From Yamagishiella unicocca (lineage: Eukaryota > Chlorophyta > Chlorophyceae > Chlamydomonadales > Volvocaceae), in contig BDSL01000026.1 in NCBI GenBank assembly GCA_003116995.1, forward strand, positions 248,001 through 312,000: a DNA stretch of 64,000 nt. Reading direction: 5' to 3'. Position 1 is the first letter of the stretch. Each line of letters starts with the position of its first letter. Below the pieces are notes generated by a model that saw only the letters and a list, made by a program, of their open reading frames with translations, was not told the DNA's origin and made no database searches. Positions 56,605 to 64,000 of the stretch are shown here, piece by piece. A program made the position numbers and the translations under genes.

Positions 56605-59600
56605 ATGCAAGCCCAACAGCTGGCTTTGGTGCCGGCAGCGGGAGCGCAAGGACCATCTGCGGCGGGCGGGAGCACCGGTGTGACGCTCGAAAAGCAGCAA
56701 CAGAAGGCGATCAAGACGTAAGTGCTACTGGAAGTGCGAGGCGGGTGGACCCTGCGTTGGCGTCTGGAGCACGGATGCGGCTGCACCCCGCCCCCCCCGC
56801 CCTGAACCATCACCGGCTCCGCCACCGGTCCGGTCCGTCGTACCACACCGCGCACGTTGATCCCGCCGTGGACGAAGCCAAGGGAACCCCAGCTGTCGCG
56901 ATATAGCGCTGTTCCACCACACCAGCAGCTCAACATTTGTGGCCCGGCCCTCATGCACCGCAACCCTCGTGGCCTGGCTGCCCCGGTGCGCAGCCCGGTC
57001 TCCCGGTCTCCCCCAGCCCCCACTCCCCCAGCCCCCACTCACTCTGGGGAGCCTCCGGCCGGGGACGCCCACCCACCTTTCGGCTTCCTAGTCTCCACCG
57101 CGCCCACTTCGCTTGCCGTCCCCGCCCCCGCCTGATGACCACCTCCCCTCACATCCACCGTCCCAATCCCGGCCCCCCCAAAACACACATTCGCTGGCCC
57201 CACAAAAAACCACACGCGCACTCCTTTTCCTCAACCCGGATGCAGGCGCGTGCTGGATCATGTGGGTCCCTACCTGCGCCTCATGCAGGTGAGTGGGGCA
57301 ATGCCGCCGGTTTGCGCGCCGCACGGCACTACCAGCATGTGTGGAAAAAATACATCGTTGTGCCGGATCGCTGTACCGGCATGTGTACCGGCATGTATTG
57401 AAAAATACATCGGTGCACCGGCGGCATCTGAAGCCCGAAGGCGGTTAGGGAGGGAGAGTGACGAGCACGACTGAGTTGCCTCCACAGGGGGAGAAGGGAG
57501 GGCTGCCGGAAGGGTCCGGCCGCCCCTGTCGCAAAATGGGCCCCCAGCAGCTGCCTTGTGGGCAGATGAGCAAGCGAGGGGCTATTGAGACGCATCGTAC
57601 AACGTCCCGCAACCCGCCCCTTCCTAATACCTTCCCTTCCCCCTTCCCGCTCCCTCTCTCCCCCCTCACGTAAGGCCCGTCTGGCCGCCCCCAGTGTGCG
57701 CCAGGTGTCGCACCTGCAGCCCGTCTTTGCGTGCAGCTTGGAGGTGAGTGGGGATCCGGGGGGCGTGAGGGTTGGGTTTCGGAGCAGGCCGCGGGGAGGG
57801 CGGGGCAGGAGGGCTGCAGGGGCTGGGGCTGCCTCAGCGGCATCCGGCTTTCGCCCAATCAGGTGACGATGCTGGTGGTTGTGCTGGTAGTGCTGGTGCT
57901 GGTGGTGCTGGTGGCGGCAATGGGCAACAAGACCAGGCATGAGGCAATGTTGCAACCGTCCGAATCGCCCCTCTGGTCACCCCTCTAACCCGGCTCCCTC
58001 TCCCCCCACAAATCCCCCCCACCTCCCCCCCGCAGCTGCTGCCGCCCTGCGCGTACCCGCAAACCCCCGCCAGCAGCATAGGAACCAAGTTCGTGACGTC
58101 ATCGTTCTTCAGGGTGGGTCGGTGGGTCGGTGGCTGCCTGGCTGGCCGCGCCAGTTGATCGGGGCAGGCGGCGAGTCCAGGGGGTGAGGGGTTCAGGGGG
58201 CCGGTAGGGCCGCGTCACGACACCTGCTGAGCGAGCCGCCTAAGCGCAAAGCGCATCTGAGCGCATCTCATTGAGGACAACGTCGTACAACAACATCGCA
58301 TAATGTCGTACAACATCGTACCTTCCACGTGGCGCGCAGCACCGTGCCGCCATCAACCACCTCGTGTATACGCCCGACGGCCGGCGGCTGCTGTGTGCGG
58401 GCAACAACGGCAACGTGAGCCTCTGGAACGGAGCCAACTTTGAGAACGAGCTGGGCCCGGGCATCCAGGTGGGGGGTTTAAGGAATAAATTAAAGAAAAC
58501 GAAAAAATACAGGTGGGGGGGTACCGGTGGTTAGCGGACAGACGCGGTTACACGGCACAGGAAACGGAGGGCAGGTTGGGGGCTTCGAGGAAGACCCGTG
58601 GATGCCCCCAGGTTGGGGGCGGGGATATGGAGGTGAAGGGCAGGGAGGGGGGTGGGGCTGGGGCCGAGGCGGGGCGACAGCTGTCAGTCGGACGGAGGAC
58701 AGAGGTTGAAGGGGCTCGGCTCCATCACGTGTGTTTGGATCTGGAACGGGTTGGACACAAACCCCAATCGTACCGCTCCCGCACCGCGTGCCGTACCGTA
58801 CGACAGGCGCACGAGGCCTCCCCCATCCGCTGCATGGTCTTCTCCCACAGCGGCCTCTACCTGCTGTCCTGTGACGACTTGGGGCGGGTGAAATTCTCGA
58901 AGCCCACGCTGGAGGTGCTGCAGGTGCGGGGGTGCGGATGCGGCGTGAGCTCTATCAGGATCTGATCCACATCTGGTTCGTGGCTGGGACGTGTCCTTGT
59001 GATTGCGACCAAGGCTTGTCGCAGTTCACGGTGTGGATGGTGGGCGGTGGAATGGGTAACGGAACCCTCCTCGCCCCCCTCCAAAACCACCACAGCCTCC
59101 GCCGCTCCCTCCCCCTCCCTCCTGCCGCCCCTCCCCCTCCTTCGGCTATCCTACCCGCGTCGTGTAACCGTGTCTTCCCACCCAACCCCCCTCGGCCCCA
59201 GGTCTACCACGCGCACAAGGAGCCGTGTCGCTCCGTGAGCTTCTCACCCACCGACTTCAAATTCGCGACAGGTGCGCAGTTTTAAATTTCTTAGGATCCA
59301 GGGAGGGCGCGCGCGCTGCCTCCGCTGCGCGCCTCCGCTGCATGCCTCCCCCGCGCGCGCCCCCCCTCCCCCGTCAGACGTGGAACGCGCCCTCACCGCC
59401 CAGCCTGCCCCCCGCTCCGAAACACAAGCCCCGCCCCCGCACTGGTGACCGGCACGGGTTGCTGCCGCCGCAGGTTCCGACGACTCCACGGTTCGTGTGT
59501 TCGACACGTTCCGAGGCCAGGAGCTGTCCATGACTGGTGGGTCGGCGAGGGTGACGGGAGCTCGTGTAGCGGCATGGGAGGGGGAGGAATCGGAGGAACG

Positions 59601-62600
59601 CGGGCGGCGACATGGCAGACGGGGGCGGAGGTGACGAGCCTTCAAAGGTTACTACATGGGGGTATGAACCACTCGCAGAGACGGGAGGGCGCTGCTATCA
59701 GCGCCCTCCCGCTTAGAGGGAAATAATCGTGACTTTACCCTCTACCCCCCGCCACACACACATACACACACATCACTACGACCACCATCCCCCGACCCGC
59801 CGACCCCTCGCCCCGCTCCCCCCTCAGGCCACGGCGGTGACGTGCGGTGGGTGGACTGGCACCCAAACAAGGGCGTCATCGCCAGCTGCTCCAAGGACGC
59901 ATGCGTCAAGCTGTGGGACCCGCGGGTCGGCACATGCCTGTCGACGCTGCACGGCCACAAGAACGGCATCTTCCAGGTGTGTGTGTGTGTGTATGTGGGT
60001 ATGTGTGCCATCAATCCCCTCCCCCCGCCCCCCCGCTGCTTTTCCCGTCTCCCCGAGGCCCTCTCCTTCGATGTCCCCTAGCGCCCCCCCTCCTAACGCG
60101 CCCCCTCCTCGCTCCTCCGACCGGCTCCGGAACCAGGTCAAATGGAACATGAACGGCCACTGGCTGCTGACGTGTTCCCGGGACCAGCTCGTCAAGCTGT
60201 ACGACGTACGGATGCTGCGGGAGGTGTCCACCTTCGCGGGTCACGGGCGAGATGTGACGTGTTGCTCCTGGCACCCACACCACGAAGAGCTGTTTGTGTC
60301 AGGCGCGGGTAAGGCGGGGGGAATGGCAAGGGAAACCCGTTTGTTTGACGTGGGAAGTGTAGGTGGGGGACGCGCCGGGGAGCCCGGGGGGGCGCGAGAG
60401 GACCCGGTTGGCCCGTAGGGGTAGGGTATGAGAGGAAACCCGGTTGGGCCGGGGCGGGGGGCCTTGGTTTGGGATGGCGGTACGAGGGGAGGGGCTGTCA
60501 AAGCGTGGACCAGCAAGCTCGGATGCGGTGCCGAGCGGGCCTTCCCCAAAACACACCAACGACCCAACGACCCGCCGTTGTTTTTCCCACAAGCTTCCCG
60601 ACTGACCTCCCCCCCCCTTGTCCCTGACCCTCATTCCCTCCCCTCCACCCCCCACTTGCCACTGTTTCTGTCCTCCGTCTCCTACGTCGTGTAACCGGGT
60701 CTTCTCCTCCCCCCTGCCTCCTCCCCTGCCTCCTCCCCCTTTCCCCCTTAGCATCCCCAACCCAGTTCTCCGGCATGCATCTCAAAACGTCTGTTCTGAA
60801 CGGTTTTATTGGGCATCCACGGGTCTTCCTCGAACCCTCTTCCCCCCTCTCCCCCGCAGTCGACGGCAGCCTCATGTTCTGGCTGGCCAGCAGGCAGGAC
60901 CCGCAGGGGGTCATTCCCGCGGCCCACGATGCGACCGTATGGACCACCGCCTGGCACCCCATGGGGCACGTGCTCGCGTCGGGTGAGAGGGGGGGTGTAG
61001 GGTTTTAGGGTTTAGGGTTTAGGGCTTTGAAGAGCGCGACGGCGGAGGAGAGGTGTTTTGTGGCGTCTATCCCGAGGGAAGATGATGGTCGAGTTGACAC
61101 CGGCGGGGGCGGGGCGGCGACGGGGGCGGGCGGCGTCAGGTGGTGTGTTGGGCAGCTGGTAGGCACGTTGAGCATCAGTCACCTCAGTCTCTTCACGCTG
61201 GCAGCGAGGCGAGAAACCGTCTATACCTGATTCCCTCCGCGTCTCCCTCCCCCGCCCCGGTTTCCTCTCTCACACACGCACCCGCCCCGAAACCAACGCT
61301 CTCGCGCCACGTCAGCTGGCGCGGACCAAAAGTGCCAATTTTGGTGCCGGAAGCGGCCTGGCGACATATGGGAGGATGTGTACGGACAGGATCCAACCGC
61401 CGCCGGCGGCGGCGCCACCGCCACCGCGGCGGGGATAGGCTCTGGGTACGGCGACGGCGCGGCGGCGGCGACCCAGGGCCTGGGTGTGGGGCTGCTGGGG
61501 CCGCCCGCCGGCGGCGGTGGTCGTACGGCGACGGCTCCTGGACTTGGCGGCGGCGGCGCGCCGGCCGCCGCCGCGAGCCGCCCCAGCGTCATCCCGGGCA
61601 TCGGTGCCGTACTTGACCAACTGGCAACCGCCAACTTGCAGGTGGGCGTGGGGCCCATGGGTCGTTGCTGTCCTGGCTGGTCACCCTCTGATGCGCTTCG
61701 CAGGAGGCGGAACTGGGCAGAGAAATCGAGAAACACGCTGACGTGGACATGTGTTTTTTCCTACTTTCTTACTCCCCGCGATCCGGCGCTTAACGAGCTT
61801 CCGTGCCCGCCTCGACCACAACTAACCGCAAACCCTGGACCTTCTCCCATCCCCCACCTCGTTATTTCTGCCCCCCCCCCCCACCTCGTTATTTCTCCCC
61901 AGGGCCTTATGGCGGCAGTGGCCTCCTCCGGCGCCGCCGGGGGCCAGTCCGCCGCGGGCGGTGCAGCGGGCGGCCGGGGGGCGGGCGCCACCAAGCGCAG
62001 CCGCGAGGACGGCCCGAGGGGCGGCCCGGGGCGGCTCGGAGACCGCGAGCGGGAGCGGGACAGGGACCGAGAGAGGGAGCGGGGACCTGGCCCAGCCAAG
62101 CTTGCTCGCATGGAGGGGCCCCACCAGCGGGGCGGGGACGGCCCTGGTGGGGGCGGGGGCGGGGGCTGGGGCCACGGGGGTGGGCCGGTCACGGATCGAC
62201 ACGGGTACCCTGCGCCGGGACCCGGTGGGCCGGCAGGGCCGGGGCAGACGCATGAGCCGCGCCGCGGAGCGGCGGGCCCGCCGCCGCCACACTCACACCA
62301 CGCGCCGCCGTACGACGGCGGGTACGAGCCCGGCGGCGGCGGCAGGGCGCAGCAAGGGGGCGGGGAAACCGTCGTGGGGTCCATTCAGATGCCGGGTTAC
62401 AACCGGCCGCCGCCGCAGGACCGGCGGGGACCGCCGCCGCCGCGGTACGCCGGACCGCACGATCCAGGGCCGTACGACCCGTACGGCCACGAGCCGCCGC
62501 CGCCGCGCGGCTACGGCGGCCGTGGCGGCGGGCCGCCCGAAGGGCGGGGGGGCGGCCCGGGCCCGGGCAGCCGGCCGTACGGCGGCCATCCGCCGCCGTA

Positions 62601-62850
62601 CGCGGAAGGCGGCGGCGGGTACCGTGGCGGCGGCGGCGGACCGCCCGCTCGCGGCGGCGGGTACGATGGTTACCCGCCTCACCACGCGGGACCGGGCCCA
62701 GACGGGCCTTACGGGCCGGGACCTGGGCCGGGGCCGGGGCGCGGACCTCCCCACCACCACCCCCCGCACCATTCGACTGGGCCGCCGCCGCCGTACGGCC
62801 AAGGGCGAGGGAGGGGGCGGGGGAGGGGCCCGCCACCGCCCGGGTGGTAG
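56605..62850 (+). CDS. FY: WDR33/FY/Pfs2-type WD40 subunit of the cleavage and polyadenylation factor, 799 aa
   Basis: Nuclear CPSF component that, with CPSF30, reads the poly(A) signal. Thirteen in-phase exons: 56605-56717, 57246-57288, 57675-57743, 58036-58113, 58340-58468, 58807-58923, 59202-59271, 59474-59536, 59828-59976, 60137-60308, 60860-60982, 61316-61641, 61903-62850. Residues ~30-100 hold the family lead-in ([23 protein letters not shown]). Seven WD40 blades span about 101-400: [83 protein letters not shown], then [10 protein letters not shown], the usual end of the propeller. The C-terminal 400 residues are Gly/Pro-rich with an Arg/Glu/Asp block ([14 protein letters not shown]) and RGG/PPYGG repeats, as in animal WDR33 tails. 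The third exon uses an AAG acceptor, so that junction is less sure. Confidence 0.94.
60751..60833 (-). mobile_element. Dispersed repeat family A in WDR33/FY intron, acceptor side
   Basis: About 83 bp ending some 26 bp before the acceptor of the exon at 60860. The GAGGAAGACC end again faces the exon. Further short copies: 40519-40542, 42441-42463 (reverse), 41001-41018 and 58585-58607 (forward). Confidence 0.75.
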
Positions 62851-63137
62851 GGGCACAGATGACCCGCGGGTCGGGCCGCGTGTGTTGTGTTGTGTTGGGA
62901 GGCGTGGAGCGGGGGCGTTTGCGAGTGGGCTCAGCCGTGGAGCGGAGGAGGGGTTGGTTGGTCGGTTAGTGGGGTGGTTGTGGGGTGGTTTCGGTGCGGT
63001 GCAGCGCGGTGCGGGCAGGGACGGACTGCGAGGTGGGGCAGAGGCAGGGCAGGGCGGTATCTGAGTGCGTGGACTATGTGGCATGTTGGGTGGTGGTGAC
63101 GGTTGAGATCACGTTCATCCCTAACCCGCAGCACCCC

Positions 63138-63142
63138 TGTAA
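63138..63142 (+). terminator. Candidate poly(A) signal TGTAA for WDR33/FY
   Basis: TGTAA lies about 290 bp after the stop codon. UGUAA is the established poly(A) signal in Chlamydomonas-type algae. A second copy near 63486 is an alternative. Confidence 0.45.
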
Positions 63143-63253
63143 CGGCCCGCCTTCCTCCCCGCGGTCCGGGGACCTGCACCTCCGGTCGCGAATGGATCCA
63201 GCAGCCAACATGTTGGGGCTTGGCTGCTACTTTGTCAGCCGGGCGCCGTTTAG

Positions 63254-63302
63254 CAGCAGCAGCAGCAGCAGCAGTAGCAGCAGCGGCAGCAGCAGCAGCA
63301 GC
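63254..63302 (+). repeat. AGC trinucleotide microsatellite
   Basis: About sixteen triplets, mostly AGC with AGT and GGC interruptions, probably in the 3' UTR of the WDR33/FY gene. Confidence 0.9.
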
Positions 63303-64000
63303 GCCTCAGACCGGTGCCGAGCACCTGGAGCCCCGTCGCGCGTTTCGCCGGCTACCGGACGCCAGTGACTGCGGGGCTATGTAGCGAGTCAGGGGTTGGG
63401 CGACAATCCGGGAGGGAAGCAGCCAGGCGTGGTTACAAATCGTGGTGGGGTCTGCGGCTTCTTCCAAAGGCTCCCCGCGCCGCCTTGTAACGCACTCAGA
63501 CAAACGCTTCAGACATGCCCACAGCCTGACAGCAGTCTAGCCTGGCAGCTCAAACGTTGCCACCCCCCTTAGTCATACGATTGCACCACTGAGTATTGTG
63601 TGGTGCCTCCTATGACGATCGGCTTATCAAGCTTATTCCGAACGCTCAGATGTCCTCTTTAGCGTGTGGTTGAAACGACCAATGCTCCGGCCCATGACAC
63701 GTACGTCATGGGTTTCTCCCTTACACCCCCACGGCGGGCCCCCCCTTGTTCCCCACGCCAAAAGCACCGCCCTCCCTCACGCCCCTCACGCCCCTCACGC
63801 CCCTCCTCCTCCTCCTCCTCCTCCTCCGCCGCCGCCGCCGCCGCCGCCGCCTCCTCCCCACGGTGTTGCGGCCTCCACGACGGATCACCGACTCATCACC
63901 GACTCGTCACCAACAACGTGTCCGCCCTCGCTCCCAGGCCGCCGACCCTATACCGTAAACCGACTTCATCAGCACAAGCATAAGCATCGGCACCCAGGTG

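Larger units (their letters stand above)
62851..64000. other. 3' flank of WDR33/FY gene to right edge; no supported gene
   Basis: About 1.15 kb. TGTAA, the chlorophycean poly(A) signal, occurs at 63138-63142 and again near 63486, so the WDR33/FY transcript probably ends at one of them. An AGC microsatellite (63254-63302) and a CTC/CGC run (63806-63855) create spurious Ser-, Ala- and Leu-rich frames. A gene starting near the right edge cannot be judged. Confidence 0.5.

Noticed and set aside
62850..64000. tRNA or small RNA gene near the right edge
   Set aside because: No cloverleaf or conserved box was found by eye; only microsatellites and UTR-like sequence.

Overview
The window is nuclear DNA of a ciliated, chloroplast-bearing green alga, most likely a volvocalean chlorophyte (Chlamydomonas/Volvox/Gonium-like). 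Reasons: very high GC; exons split by many short-to-medium GT..AG introns (donors mostly GTGAG, GTGCG or GTGGG, acceptors CAG); long Gln-, Ala- and Gly-rich low-complexity exons; and a gene set that combines a chloroplast import GTPase (TOC34), a plant-type JmjC demethylase and the ciliary BBSome regulator LZTFL1. Exon ends were chosen by hand from splice signals and reading phase. For the well-modelled genes every junction keeps frame.

Layout. (1) 1-10566, minus: JmjN/JmjC histone demethylase of the plant JMJ13/JMJ706 type with a huge Gln-rich C-terminal half that runs off the left edge. (2) 11478-13811, plus: RGG-rich eIF4B-like factor. (3) 16046-20699, plus: dynamin-family GTPase. (4) 21961-31680, minus: Listerin (LTN1), the ribosome quality-control E3 ligase. 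(5) 32957-35971, minus: HAD/Cof-type phosphatase. (6) 36193-40792, plus: TOC34-like GTPase with an acidic N-terminal extension, divergent from gene 5 across about 220 bp. (7) 43407-50514, minus: a ~1,990-residue multi-pass membrane protein that I cannot assign to a known family. (8) 52251-56270, minus: LZTFL1. (9) 56605-62850, plus: WDR33/FY/Pfs2, the WD40 subunit of the cleavage and polyadenylation factor, divergent from LZTFL1 across about 330 bp. The seven intergenic stretches (0.9-2.6 kb) hold no gene I can defend.

The genes do not form a pathway. They cover chromatin (1), translation and ribosome rescue (2, 4), membrane remodelling (3), plastid protein import (6), cilia (8) and mRNA 3'-end formation (9). 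The most unusual feature is outside the coding sequence. The introns are full of several short dispersed repeat families, and the main one, when inside an intron, presents the same end to the nearest exon at both donor and acceptor sides. This resembles introner-type or terminal-inverted-repeat elements that create or colonise introns. All seven LZTFL1 introns are phase 0 and five directly follow a CAG glutamine codon, which fits that picture. No tRNA, rRNA, CRISPR array or prokaryotic operon was seen.
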